Origin: Phytohabitans aurantiacus
GTDB lineage: Bacteria; Actinomycetota; Actinomycetes; Mycobacteriales; Micromonosporaceae
DNA length: 64,000 nucleotides
Assembly: GCF_027923225.1 (NCBI RefSeq)
Contig: NZ_BSDI01000040.1
Span: 82,231-146,230 of the forward strand
Direction of reading: 5' to 3'
Part shown: one piece after another, positions 43,770 to 53,384 of the stretch
Position numbering within the stretch: position 1 is the first letter of the stretch
Layout: every line of letters starts with the position of its first letter
Notes under the pieces: model-generated
What the model was told of the DNA's origin: nothing
Databases searched by the model: none
What the model saw: the letters and a program-made list of their open reading frames with translations, nothing else
Program-made: the position numbers and the translations under genes

Positions 43770-45145
43770 GTAAGAAGCTGCTCGTCATCGACGTCGTGGG
43801 GCTCACGCCGAAACTGCTCAAGCACATGCCGAGACTGCGATCCGTTGCCAGCAAGGGATTCCAGGCGCCGCTCGGCACCGTGCTGCCGGCGGTCACGTGC
43901 ACCGTACAGTCCACGTTCCTCACCGGCGCGCCGCCCGCCGAGCACGGCATCGTCGGCAACGGCTGGTACTTCCGGGAGCTGGGTGAGGTGCTGCTGTGGC
44001 GGCAGCACAACGCGCTCGTCGGTGGCGAGAAACTGTGGGACGCCGCGCGCCGCGCCGAGCCGGGCTACACGGTCGCCAACATCTGCTGGTGGTACGCCAT
44101 GGGCGCCGACGTCGACTGGACGGTCACGCCGAGGCCCATCTACTACGCGGACGGCCGCAAGGAGCCCGACTGCTACACGTTTCCGCCGGAGCTGCACGAC
44201 GAGCTGACGAGCGCGATCGGCCCGTTCCCCCTGTTCACGTACTGGGGACCGGGCGCCGGCCTGCCCTCGTCACGGTGGATCTGCCAAGCCGCCGAACGGG
44301 TCATGTCCACACACGACCCCGACCTGACGCTCGTCTACGTTCCGCACCTCGACTACGACCTGCAGCGCTTCGGTCCCGGGGCACAGGAGGCGGTCGCGGC
44401 CGCCCGAGAGCTCGACAAGGTGCTGGCGCCCCTCCTCGACGCGGCCGCCCGACGGGGTGCCACGGTGGTCGTGTTGTCGGAGTACGGCATCACACCCGCG
44501 CGCCGTCCGGTCGACGTCAATCGCCTGCTGCGCGCCGAGGGGCTGCTGCGGGTGTACACACAGGACGGCATGGAGTACCTGGACCCGTGGACGTCCCGCG
44601 CGTTCGCGGTCGCCGACCACCAGATCGCGCACGTCTATGTGAAGGACCCGGCGGATGTGCCGCAGGTGGCGAAGCTGTGCGCGGCGCTTCCCGGGGTCGC
44701 CGACGTGCTCGACGAGCAGGGCAAGGCCGCGCACGGGCTCGACCATCCACGCTCCGGCGAGCTGGTGCTGGTGGCCGAGCCGGATGCCTGGTTCACGTAC
44801 TACTACTGGCTCGACGACGGCAAGGCGCCGGACTTCGCCCGGCTCGTCGAGATCCACCGCAAGCCCGGGTACGACCCCGCGGAGCTGTTCTTCGACCCGG
44901 CCGCCCCGGGAGCCGCGAAGAAGCGCGCGGCGGTCGCCCTGGCGCGCAAGAAGCTCGGCATGCGGTACCTGATGAGCGTGGTCGGGCTCGACGCCGGTGC
45001 GCGGGCGGTGCGCGGCTCGCACGGCCGGTTGCCCGACGATCCCGACGACGCGCCGGTGCTGCTCTGTTCCGACCCGTCCGCCGCCCGCGACGGGTTGGCG
45101 GCCACCGAGGTGAAGGGCTTCCTGCTGGACCTGGCGGGACTATGA
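43766..45145 (+). CDS. alkaline-phosphatase-superfamily phosphodiesterase (EboF-like)
   Basis: This 459-residue protein is of the nucleotide pyrophosphatase/phosphodiesterase type: VIDVVGLTPKLL (metal Asp), TVQSTFLTGAPPAEHGIVGNGW (catalytic Thr region), YVPHLDYDLQRFGP (Asp/His ligands) and VVVLSEYGI. GTG at 43766 overlaps eboE (GTGA). A longer in-frame ATG lies inside the previous genes and gives arginine-rich nonsense. No signal peptide is evident, so it probably acts in the cytoplasm. It corresponds to EboF and may remove a phosphate or nucleotidyl group. Confidence 0.87.
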   Translation: MSKKLLVIDVVGLTPKLLKHMPRLRSVASKGFQAPLGTVLPAVTCTVQSTFLTGAPPAEHGIVGNGWYFRELGEVLLWRQHNALVGGEKLWDAARRAEPGYTVANICWWYAMGADVDWTVTPRPIYYADGRKEPDCYTFPPELHDELTSAIGPFPLFTYWGPGAGLPSSRWICQAAERVMSTHDPDLTLVYVPHLDYDLQRFGPGAQEAVAAARELDKVLAPLLDAAARRGATVVVLSEYGITPARRPVDVNRLLRAEGLLRVYTQDGMEYLDPWTSRAFAVADHQIAHVYVKDPADVPQVAKLCAALPGVADVLDEQGKAAHGLDHPRSGELVLVAEPDAWFTYYYWLDDGKAPDFARLVEIHRKPGYDPAELFFDPAAPGAAKKRAAVALARKKLGMRYLMSVVGLDAGARAVRGSHGRLPDDPDDAPVLLCSDPSAARDGLAATEVKGFLLDLAGL

Positions 45146-46212
45146 CCATCGAGGCGGCTCGCGAGTCGGACGTCAGGGAGCTGCGCGAGCGGTTCGACGC
45201 GGTACTCGCGGGCTTCATCGACCGGCAGGATCCACAGTGGCCGGACGGTGCCCCGCGCGGCGTACTGGCCACGATCCGGCGGTTCGTGCTCGCCGGCGGC
45301 AAGCGGCTGCGGCCGATGTTCTGCTACTGGGGCTGGCGCGGCGCCGGGGCACCGGACAGCGACGAGGTGGTGGCCGCGGCCGCCGCGCTGGAGTTGTTCC
45401 ACGCGTTCGCGCTGATCCACGATGACATCATCGACGGGAGCGACCGCCGCCGCGGCGAGCCGTCTGTCCACAAGGTCTTCGCCGAGCTGCACACCCGCTC
45501 GGCGTGGCGCGGCGACCCGGCCCTCTTCGGCCGCAATACGGCGCTGCTCTGTGGCGACCTGTGCGCGGCGTGGGCCGACCAGATGTTTCAGGAGTGTGGC
45601 CTGCCCGCCGAGCGGATGCGGCCCGGGTACGCCGTCTTCGCGCACATGCGCACGGAGGTGATCGCCGGGCAGTACCTCGACCTTGTCTCCGGTGTCGGTG
45701 ACGGCTCGGTGGCCAGCGCGCTGACCGTGATCCGGATGAAGGCGGCGCGGTACACGGTGACCCGGCCGCTGCAGATCGGTGGTGGGTTGGCGGGCGCTGA
45801 CCGGGCACTGCTCGCCGCGTACGCCGAGTTTGGCGACCCGCTCGGCGACGCGTTCCAGCTCCGCGACGACGTCCTCGGGGTCTTCGGCGACCCGGCTGTC
45901 ACCGGCAAATCCGTTTTGGACGATCTCCGGGAAGGCAAGCCGACCGTGATGATGGCGCTCGTACGCAGCCGCGCCGACCGGGCGCAGGCGGATCGTCTCC
46001 GCGACCTGTTCGGCAACCCGGACCTGGACGCGGGTGGGGCGGAGGAGCTGCGTGCGATCATCGTCGACACTGGCGCGCTGGATCGGATAGAGCAGATGAT
46101 CCGGGTACGCGCCGAGACCGCGCTGGCAGCACTGGAGAGCGCACCGCTGTCCCCTGACGCTGCTGAGGCCCTGAACGCACTAGCAACTCAAGCGGTTAAT
46201 CGAAACATGTAA
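45142..46212 (+). CDS. polyprenyl diphosphate synthase
   Basis: This 356-residue trans-isoprenyl diphosphate synthase has the first aspartate-rich motif LIHDDIIDGS and the second LRDDVLGVFGD, plus GGKRLRP and GKPT, all expected. It makes a C15-C50-range prenyl diphosphate; chain length cannot be told with confidence. ATGA overlap with the EboF gene makes it the last gene of the operon. It probably supplies the donor for the UbiA-like enzyme four kilobases upstream, which is a strong functional link. Confidence 0.93.
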   Translation: MTIEAARESDVRELRERFDAVLAGFIDRQDPQWPDGAPRGVLATIRRFVLAGGKRLRPMFCYWGWRGAGAPDSDEVVAAAAALELFHAFALIHDDIIDGSDRRRGEPSVHKVFAELHTRSAWRGDPALFGRNTALLCGDLCAAWADQMFQECGLPAERMRPGYAVFAHMRTEVIAGQYLDLVSGVGDGSVASALTVIRMKAARYTVTRPLQIGGGLAGADRALLAAYAEFGDPLGDAFQLRDDVLGVFGDPAVTGKSVLDDLREGKPTVMMALVRSRADRAQADRLRDLFGNPDLDAGGAEELRAIIVDTGALDRIEQMIRVRAETALAALESAPLSPDAAEALNALATQAVNRNM

Positions 46213-46284
46213 CAGAAAAATCAACCATAGGTCTGGTGCCGCGGCTAGGAGATCATCTACTGTCGCGCCTCGGGGAGGACGTCT

Positions 46285-47508
46285 ATGGCCGCGAACGACC
46301 AGGTCACCACGGAAGTCGACCACGTCGATCAACAAGCCCAAGTTGTGGTGCCGCGCCAGCGAACGCCGCAGCGCACGGGCTGGCGCCCGCTGCATGTCGC
46401 GATGATCGGCCAGAAGGGGATGCCCGCCACGTACGGCGGGGTGGAGCGGCACGTCGAGGAGATGGCGAGCCGCCTCGCCAGCCTCGGGCATCGGATCACC
46501 GTGTACTGCCGCGACAGCTACGGCGAGGTCACCGAGCCGATGTACCGGGGCGTGCACCTGCGACGGGTACGCACGGTGGCGAGCAAGCACCTCGACGCGA
46601 TCGTGCACAGTGCCGCTTCGTCGCTGGTCGCGATCCGGTCGCGCCCCGACATCGTGCATTACCACGGTCTCGGGCCGGGCCTGGTGGCGCCGTTGCCGCG
46701 TGTGCTGTCCCGCGCCAAGGTGGTGCAGACCGTGCACGGGCTCGACAATCACCGGTCAAAGTGGAGCCGCGTTGCCAAGGCGGTGCTCGGCACGGCGTAC
46801 TGGATGAGCGGGTACGTGCCCGACGCCCGGGTCGCGGTGTCGCGCGGGCTCGCCACCCACTACGCCGATCGGTTCGGCCGGCTCACGCGGTACCAGCCCA
46901 ATGGGGTCAACGCGCCGGTGCACGTGCCGCCGGACCAGATCGTCGAGCGGTTCGGCCTGACGCCGGGGCGGTACGCCCTGCTGGTCGGGCGGTTGGTTCC
47001 GGAGAAGGCCGCTGACATGCTGATCCGTGCGTTTCGCCGATTGCCGGGTGACCATCGGTTGGCCGTGGTAGGCGGGTCCTCGTACACGGATGAATTCGTC
47101 GCGGAGCTGAAGGAACTCGCGGCGGGTGACCCCCGCGTGGTCTTCACCGGTTTCGCGTACGGTGACCTGCTCGCGGAGCTGTACTCGCACGCGGCCGTGT
47201 TCGTGCAGCCGTCACGCGTCGAGGGCCTGCCGCTGACGTTGCTGGAGGCGGCGTCGTACGGCGTGCCGATCGTGGCGAGCGACATTTCGCCGCATGTCGA
47301 GGTGCTGGAGCGCGACGGGCACGGGCGGCGCCTCTTCCGCGACGGTGACGAAAACGACCTCGTCAGCGCGCTGGAGCGGGCGCTGGCCGACCCTGCCGCC
47401 GAGCGGCGCGGCGCCAAGAAACTCGCCGAGCGGGTGCTGGACGAATACAACTGGGACGCGGCCGCCAGGGAACTGGAGCGCCTCTACCTCGACCTAGCCC
47501 GCCGTTGA
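46285..47508 (+). CDS. glycosyltransferase family 4 (exopolysaccharide)
   Basis: This 407-residue GT-B fold transferase has an N-terminal acceptor region MIGQKGMPATYGGVERHVEEMA, typical of rhamnosyltransferase-like GT4 enzymes, and the C-terminal sugar-nucleotide motif PSRVEGLPLTLLEAASYGVPIVAS (E-x7-E). It opens the polysaccharide cluster; a 72-bp spacer separates it from the ebo-like operon, so it probably has its own promoter. Confidence 0.9.
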   Translation: MAANDQVTTEVDHVDQQAQVVVPRQRTPQRTGWRPLHVAMIGQKGMPATYGGVERHVEEMASRLASLGHRITVYCRDSYGEVTEPMYRGVHLRRVRTVASKHLDAIVHSAASSLVAIRSRPDIVHYHGLGPGLVAPLPRVLSRAKVVQTVHGLDNHRSKWSRVAKAVLGTAYWMSGYVPDARVAVSRGLATHYADRFGRLTRYQPNGVNAPVHVPPDQIVERFGLTPGRYALLVGRLVPEKAADMLIRAFRRLPGDHRLAVVGGSSYTDEFVAELKELAAGDPRVVFTGFAYGDLLAELYSHAAVFVQPSRVEGLPLTLLEAASYGVPIVASDISPHVEVLERDGHGRRLFRDGDENDLVSALERALADPAAERRGAKKLAERVLDEYNWDAAARELERLYLDLARR

Positions 47509-47647
47509 CGCAAGAGCACCCCACGAAAACACTCGCTTCGCTCGCGTTTCCGCAGGGACCCCGCTAGATTGAGCCGACTTTGCCGGGCCGGCTGGGTTGG
47601 TCGGGACGTGGCGGCGGAGCGAGAAATCACAGGCTAGGCAAAGGGAC

Positions 47648-49069
47648 GTGACCGTACTCGTGCAAGGCCGGCCTCGACCGGTCGGGACGGCGCTGACCGT
47701 AGCCGCGGCGTTACTGGCTGCCGCGACTGCGGTCGTCGCCGGCCTCGCCATGGACGGCGGCCAGCGGATGCGTGTCGTGCTGCCGCTCGCGGTGGCCGCT
47801 GGCGTGCTGGTGGCGGTTCTGGCAGTGACCCGGTTCGCGGCATACGTCCTGTTGATGCTCGCCGTCCGGTCGTGCGTCGACCTGTTCAAGCTGAGCGGTC
47901 CGACAGCCGGCACGGGCGGCGATGGTGGATCGGTGCGCGTGCTCGACCCGTCGACGCTGGTCGGTGTGCTTTTTCTGGTCGCGGCCGGGCTGTGGCTGGC
48001 GGCGCAGTACCGGGCCCGGGGACGGTTGAACTCGTCGCCGCTCGGCGTCGCGTTGCTGCTGGTCGGCGCGACCGGCGCGGTCAGCACGCTCGGCTCGGCG
48101 CGGCCGTCGAGCAGCGCGCTCGACGTGCTGCGGGTGCTGACCGTCGTGGCGATGTTCCTGGTGCTGGAGCAGCTCCTGCCCGACGATCGCGCGGTGCGGC
48201 GGGTGCTGCTCGCGGTGTACGCGTCGCTGGCGCTGGCGCTCGGATACACCATCGTGGCGTCGCTGCTCGGGTCGCCGCCGTCCGAGGTGAAGGGCAGCTT
48301 CGTCCGGATCAGCGGGCCGTTCAGCCAGTCCACCACGTTCGGCCGGTACCTGATGTTCCTGGTGGTTTTCGGCTTCGGCGTGTACCGCTTCCTCAGCGGT
48401 CGGGCGCGGGTGGCGCTGGGCGCTTTGCTGGTCCTGTCATTGGGCTTTCTGGTGTTGACCAACACCCGCGGCGCCATCATCGGCACCGCCCTCGGGCTGC
48501 TCGTCGTGGCCCTGCTGCACCGCAGCGTGCGGATGCTGGCGGTGCTGTGCGTGGCGGCCATCGCGGCGGTCTCGCTGGTGCCGGCGGTGGGGGAGCGGTT
48601 CGCGCAGCTCTCCGCCGTGCGCGATGTGGGCGGCGATCCGACCGGCAACACGCTGGCATGGCGGATGGCGTACTGGTCGGAGATCGTCTCGCTGGCGAAC
48701 CAGAACCCGGTCACCGGCATCGGTCCCAACATGACCCAGCGCGCGACCGAGGAAGCCAAGAAACCGCACAACGACATCCTGCGGGCGTACGTCGAAACCG
48801 GCGTCCTCGGGCTGTTGGCGTATCTGGCGTTGCTGTTGATGTGCCTGCACACGGCGGCGCTGGCGTTGCGGCGGGCGCCGCCGGGCACGCTGGCGCGCGG
48901 GATCGCGGTCGGGTTCGCCGGATGCGCGGTCGCGTTCGTCGCGGTGAGCGCCGCGTCGAACGTCATATCCAATGTGGTCACCCTCTGGTATTTCGTGGCG
49001 TTCGCGGCGGCCGCTTCGGCTGTGGCGCGCGGTGTGTCGTTTTTGGGGAGCGATAGTGGAGATCGTTGA
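47648..49069 (+). CDS. O-antigen ligase/Wzy-like polysaccharide polymerase
   Basis: This 473-residue polytopic membrane protein has about ten to twelve hydrophobic segments and the Wzy_C/WaaL hallmark loop TNTRGAIIGTALGLL, followed by GIGPNMTQRATEEAKKPHNDILRAYVETGVLG (the HN-DxL-x-E pattern). GTG 47648 with AGGCAAAGGGAC upstream is preferred. It would polymerise or transfer repeat units at the outer face of the membrane. Confidence 0.85.
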   Translation: MTVLVQGRPRPVGTALTVAAALLAAATAVVAGLAMDGGQRMRVVLPLAVAAGVLVAVLAVTRFAAYVLLMLAVRSCVDLFKLSGPTAGTGGDGGSVRVLDPSTLVGVLFLVAAGLWLAAQYRARGRLNSSPLGVALLLVGATGAVSTLGSARPSSSALDVLRVLTVVAMFLVLEQLLPDDRAVRRVLLAVYASLALALGYTIVASLLGSPPSEVKGSFVRISGPFSQSTTFGRYLMFLVVFGFGVYRFLSGRARVALGALLVLSLGFLVLTNTRGAIIGTALGLLVVALLHRSVRMLAVLCVAAIAAVSLVPAVGERFAQLSAVRDVGGDPTGNTLAWRMAYWSEIVSLANQNPVTGIGPNMTQRATEEAKKPHNDILRAYVETGVLGLLAYLALLLMCLHTAALALRRAPPGTLARGIAVGFAGCAVAFVAVSAASNVISNVVTLWYFVAFAAAASAVARGVSFLGSDSGDR

Positions 49070-50009
49070 TTACCTTCGGGTGGCCCGCCGGCGACTGTGG
49101 GTGCTTTTGGGTGTGCCGCTGCTCGCGGCGCTTGCCGTTGGAGCGTTCGTCTTCCTGTCGCCGCAGCGATACACCGCGACCAGTTACGTGGCCGCGCCCG
49201 CGCTGGTCGGCGGCTCGGCCGCGCAGCAGTTCACCGGCACCCAGGGCGCCAACCAGTTCGTGGCCGCCTTCAAGGCCGCGGCCACGTCACCCCGCGTGCT
49301 CGACGAGGTGGCCGCCGACACCGGCGTGGCGACCGGCACGCTGCGCGACGGGCTGGCGGTGACCCAGGTGGGTGCGAGCAGCCAGCTCACCGTCGCGTAC
49401 ACATCGACGAAACGCTCCACTGTGGAGCCGGTACTCGCCGCGACGGCCAAGCGGGCGCTGGACTTCCTCTTCTCGTCGCAGGTCAACATCGCCACCGAGC
49501 AGGCGCGCGCGGCGAGCGCCGACGTGACCGAGGCGACCAAGGCGATCGCCGACTGGGAGAAGGCCAACAAGGTCTCGCAGCCCGACAAGCTGTACCAGGC
49601 CACGCTCACCGAGATGGCCTCGCTCAAGCAGCAGAAGCTCTCCATGGAGGCGGTCGGCAACACTCGGGGCGCCACCGCCGCGAAGTCGGCGATCGACGCC
49701 GCGCAGAAGCGCCTCGACGAGCTGGGCCCGAAGCTGCCCGACTACCAGGCGCTGCTGGCACAGCGGGACGCGGCGACGAGCGCGCTGTCGCAGGCGCGGC
49801 AGGGGCTCCAGGGCGCGCGGGCGCAGGCGCAGGCGGCCGACCCGGCCCAGGTCACCAGCGTGGGTGAGGTCAACCAGGTCTCGCGGGTACGCGCGCTCGC
49901 GATGAGCGTGCTGCCCGCCGCGGGTGCCGGGCTCCTGCTCGCGGTCCTGCTCGCCGTCGTACTGGAGTTCGCGTCCCGCCGACCACCGCTGGTCCCGGCA
50001 CACACGTGA
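49056..50009 (+). CDS. Wzz-like chain-length determinant
   Basis: This 317-residue protein has an N-terminal transmembrane helix (residues about 17-36), a long extracytoplasmic helical region (about 130-265) and a C-terminal helix (about 285-305), the classic Wzz topology. No kinase domain or tyrosine tail is present. GTG 49056 overlaps the ligase gene by 14 bases. It is expected to set the polymer length made by the neighbouring polymerase. Confidence 0.85.
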   Translation: MEIVDYLRVARRRLWVLLGVPLLAALAVGAFVFLSPQRYTATSYVAAPALVGGSAAQQFTGTQGANQFVAAFKAAATSPRVLDEVAADTGVATGTLRDGLAVTQVGASSQLTVAYTSTKRSTVEPVLAATAKRALDFLFSSQVNIATEQARAASADVTEATKAIADWEKANKVSQPDKLYQATLTEMASLKQQKLSMEAVGNTRGATAAKSAIDAAQKRLDELGPKLPDYQALLAQRDAATSALSQARQGLQGARAQAQAADPAQVTSVGEVNQVSRVRALAMSVLPAAGAGLLLAVLLAVVLEFASRRPPLVPAHT

Positions 50010-51502
50010 GCACTGAGACGGCCACCGCCGATCGTCATGTCCGGGGAATGGCTCGCGGCGGGGTCCTCAACCTCGCCGGCGCCATCTGCGGGCAGGCGGC
50101 GCTGTTCGCCGTCATGCTGCTCCTGGCCAGGGTGCTGGGCAGCGACGACGTCGGCCGGTACGCCCAGTGCTACGCGGTGCTGGCACTACTCGGCCTGCTC
50201 TCACTCTCCGGGTTCCGGGCCGGGCTGACCCGATTCGTCGCCGTACACCTCGCCGACGACGACCCGGCCGGTGTACGCGGCACCGTGCGGCTCGGCCTGG
50301 TGATCAGCTTCGCCGGTTCTTTGGCGATCGGGGCGGGCCTCTTCGCGCTGGCCCCGGTGCTCGCCGACGCACTGCACGACCCGTCGCTGGTCACCGGGCT
50401 GCGGCTGGTGGCGCTGGCCCTGCCGGCGTCGACCGTGTGCGAGGCGGCCCTGGCGGCGACCCGCGGCTGGCGCACCCAGCGCCCGTTCACCGTCATCGGG
50501 CAGGTCTACGAACCCGCCTCCCGCCTCGCCCTCACGGGGCTGGCCCTCGCCTCCGGCTTCGGCCTGACCGGCGCCCTGTGGGCGGTCGTGATCGCCTCCT
50601 GGTCAGCGGCGCTGCTCGCGTTGGGCGCGCTGGTGCGACTCATGCGCCGCGTCGCACCGGCCGAGCCCGCGTACCGGCCCCGTGAGCTGTTCAGCTTCTC
50701 CACCGTCAGCTGGGCGTCGTCGCTCGCCTCGACCGGCCTGATCTGGCTCGACACGCTGCTGCTCGGCGCGTTCGGCAACGGCGACATCGGCGTCTACAAC
50801 GTCGCCACCCGGCTCGTCACGCTCGCGATCTTCGTACTGGCACCCATCAACGCGGCCTTCGGCCCGTACATCGCCTACCTGTACCGCCAGGGCAAGCTGC
50901 CGGAGGTGCGCCGGATCTACGCGGCGGCCACCGGCTGGGTGGTGCGGCTGTCGCTTCCGGCGTTCGTGGCGCTGCTCGTCTTCCCGGCGGACCTGTTGCG
51001 CTTCTTCGGCGGTACGTTCGCCACCGGCGCCACCGTCACCGTCGTGCTCGCCGTCGGACAGCTTGTCAATGCGGCCACCGGACCCTGCGGCACGCTGCTC
51101 AACATGTCCGGCAAGGTCTGGCTCAACATGGTCGACAACGTGGGAGCGCTCGTGCTCAACGTGGCTCTCAACCTGTGGCTCATCCCCGCGTACGGTGTCA
51201 TCGGCGCCGCCGTCGCGTGGAGCGCCTCGCTGGTCGCCGTCAACCTGGCGCGGGTCACCCAGGTGTGGGCGCTGGTGCGCGCGGTGCCGGTCAGCGAGGG
51301 CATGCTCAAGGGGCTGCTCGCCGGAGCGGCGGCTCTCGGTGCCGCGCTCGTCGCACGCTGGCTCCTGTCTGGCTCTATCCAGCTGGCCGCGGGGCTTACT
51401 ACGATTATCGCCGTCTATGTCGGCGTGGTGCTCGCTCTCGGCCTGTCCAAGGAGGACACCATGGTGCTCCGATCCGTGCGAGCCGAGCGGGCCGCCGCGT
51501 GA
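50006..51502 (+). CDS. Wzx-like polysaccharide flippase
   Basis: This 498-residue protein of the MATE/MOP fold has about twelve to fourteen hydrophobic helices; GGVLNLAGAICGQAALFAVMLL opens the first pair. GTGA overlap with the Wzz-like gene. It should flip lipid-linked repeat units across the membrane before polymerisation. Confidence 0.88.
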   Translation: MSTETATADRHVRGMARGGVLNLAGAICGQAALFAVMLLLARVLGSDDVGRYAQCYAVLALLGLLSLSGFRAGLTRFVAVHLADDDPAGVRGTVRLGLVISFAGSLAIGAGLFALAPVLADALHDPSLVTGLRLVALALPASTVCEAALAATRGWRTQRPFTVIGQVYEPASRLALTGLALASGFGLTGALWAVVIASWSAALLALGALVRLMRRVAPAEPAYRPRELFSFSTVSWASSLASTGLIWLDTLLLGAFGNGDIGVYNVATRLVTLAIFVLAPINAAFGPYIAYLYRQGKLPEVRRIYAAATGWVVRLSLPAFVALLVFPADLLRFFGGTFATGATVTVVLAVGQLVNAATGPCGTLLNMSGKVWLNMVDNVGALVLNVALNLWLIPAYGVIGAAVAWSASLVAVNLARVTQVWALVRAVPVSEGMLKGLLAGAAALGAALVARWLLSGSIQLAAGLTTIIAVYVGVVLALGLSKEDTMVLRSVRAERAAA

Positions 51503-52326
51503 GCCGGCGGACCACGCTGGATGGCATGCGCCGGGCGGTGCGCAGCACCCGGGCCTGGGCGCGGGCCGTCGCTCCCGGCGCGCTGCCCGACTTCCTGATC
51601 ATCGGCGGCCAGCGTTGCGGCACGACATCGCTGCACAACTACCTCGCCGAGCACCCGCAGGTGCGCCCCGCCACCGGCAAAGAGCTCCAGTTCTTCAGCA
51701 TCCACTACGGGCGCGGCGAGCGGTGGTACCGCGGGCACTTCCCGGCGCCGATGGCCGGGCGGCAGTCGTTCGAGGCCAGCCCGTACTACCTTTTCCACCC
51801 GCGGGCCGCCGAGCGTGCCGCGGTGACGCTGCCACAGGCCAGGTTCATCGCGTTGCTGCGCGACCCGGTCGAGCGCGCGTACTCCCACTACCTGCACACC
51901 CGTTCGTACGGCGCCGAGCCGCTGTCGTTCGGCGACGCGCTGGCAGCCGAGCATGACCGGCTGGCGTGGGCACTGCGGGCCGGCCCCGACAGCCGCGCCG
52001 CGCACGCCGTGCTGCGCCGGTTCTCGTATGCGGCCCGCGGGCGGTACGCGGAGCAGTTGGAGCGCTGGTTCCGGCACGTGCCCCGGTCACGCATCCACAT
52101 CGTGCGCAGCGAAGACTTCTACGCCGACCCTGCCACGACGTACGCCGAGATTCTGCGCTTCCTGGACCTCGAGCCGTACCTGCCGCCCCGCTTCGCCCAA
52201 CACACGAGGCGCGTCGAGTGGGGCGCCCCACCCCGGCAGGCCCGCGACTCCCTCCGCGCCTACTTCGTTCCCCATAACGCTCGCCTCGCCGAGCTACTGG
52301 GCTGGCCAGACCCCTGGCCCGCTTGA
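51499..52326 (+). CDS. sulfotransferase family protein
   Basis: This 275-residue PAPS-dependent sulfotransferase has the 5'-phosphosulfate loop FLIIGGQRCGTTSLHNYL at about residues 32-49 and the 3'-phosphate segment FIALLRDPVERAYSHY, as in heparan-type sulfotransferases. GTG at 51499 is coupled to the flippase gene. It implies that the polysaccharide made by this cluster carries sulfate. Confidence 0.9.
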   Translation: MSRRTTLDGMRRAVRSTRAWARAVAPGALPDFLIIGGQRCGTTSLHNYLAEHPQVRPATGKELQFFSIHYGRGERWYRGHFPAPMAGRQSFEASPYYLFHPRAAERAAVTLPQARFIALLRDPVERAYSHYLHTRSYGAEPLSFGDALAAEHDRLAWALRAGPDSRAAHAVLRRFSYAARGRYAEQLERWFRHVPRSRIHIVRSEDFYADPATTYAEILRFLDLEPYLPPRFAQHTRRVEWGAPPRQARDSLRAYFVPHNARLAELLGWPDPWPA

Positions 52327-52395
52327 TCGAGCTCCGATGATCCCGGCTTGTCCACACAGCGGGAACCGTCGGCCCGATGTGACCGTCTCATCGCC

Positions 52396-53250
52396 ATGAC
52401 CATCGCTCGCACCGTTCGCGCCACCACCGCAGCAGCGCTGCTGGCGCTCGCCGCGGCCTGCGCACAGAACTCCGGCGGCACCGCCCCCGAGGCCGCCGAT
52501 CAGCCCGACCCCAGCGACGTCGCGCTCCGTGTGGAGTACACCGGCGGTTTCCTCACCCCCGCGATGATCGCCGGCCGGATGCCCATCGTGACCGTGTACG
52601 GCGACGGCCGGGTCGTCAGCCAGGGCCCGCAGATCGCCATCTATCCCGGGCCGGCGCTGCCGAACGTCGAGGTACGCCAGATCGACGCGGCCACCGTGAC
52701 GCAGCTCATCGACAAGGCGGTCGCGGCCGGCGTGGGCAAGACCGCCGACTTCGGCCAGCCGGGTGTCGCCGACGCGCCGACCACCCGGTTCACCGCGTTG
52801 ACCGCCGCCGGGCACGTGACCACCGAGGTGTACGCGCTGGTGGAGGCCGGCGACTCCACCGGTCTCACCGAGCAGCAGACCGCCGCCCGCACCAAGTTCC
52901 GTGACCTGTACACCGAGCTGACCGGCCTGCCCGACAAGTCCGGTACAGCCAAGCCGTATGAGCCGACCGCGCTCGCGGCGTACGCCACACCGTGGGTCGC
53001 GCCCGACGCGGCGCTCGGCAACCAGCCCGAGGTGGCCTGGCCCGGCTCGGAGCTGCCCGGCGCGTCGCTCGGCCAGCAGCTCAACCTGGGTTGCGTGACC
53101 GTGACCGGCGACGGTGTGCAGAAGGTGCTGGCGGCGGCCGCCAAGGCCAACTCTGCCACGCCGTGGACCTCGGCCGGCAAGCGCTGGAACGTCATCTTCC
53201 GCCCCCTGCTCCCCGACGAGTCCGACTGCGCCAAGGTCGCCACCCGCTGA
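52396..53250 (+). CDS. hypothetical lipoprotein
   Basis: This 284-residue protein has a lipoprotein signal (RTVRATTAAALLALAAAC; the cysteine at about residue 22 would be lipidated). The mature part begins with a polar linker and includes RVEYTGGFLTPAMIAGRMPIVTVYGDGRVV, a pattern I have seen in actinobacterial uncharacterised exported proteins. I do not recognise a function. ATG 52396 is chosen because the signal then starts correctly. Confidence 0.75.
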   Translation: MTIARTVRATTAAALLALAAACAQNSGGTAPEAADQPDPSDVALRVEYTGGFLTPAMIAGRMPIVTVYGDGRVVSQGPQIAIYPGPALPNVEVRQIDAATVTQLIDKAVAAGVGKTADFGQPGVADAPTTRFTALTAAGHVTTEVYALVEAGDSTGLTEQQTAARTKFRDLYTELTGLPDKSGTAKPYEPTALAAYATPWVAPDAALGNQPEVAWPGSELPGASLGQQLNLGCVTVTGDGVQKVLAAAAKANSATPWTSAGKRWNVIFRPLLPDESDCAKVATR

Positions 53251-53384
53251 CGAGCCTTCAGGATCGCCCGGATCTCCCGTCGCACCGCTGCGTGTCGCTG
53301 CGCAGCCGCTGGCGGGAGAACCGGGCGTCTGGGTCTTGGGACTTCGATCAAGCGGTCGGTTCGCTGGTGCGATAACGTAGGTGA

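Noticed and set aside
47524..47552. Imperfect inverted repeat after the glycosyltransferase gene
   Set aside because: Only about seven of nine pairs form, with mismatches; too weak to call a terminator.
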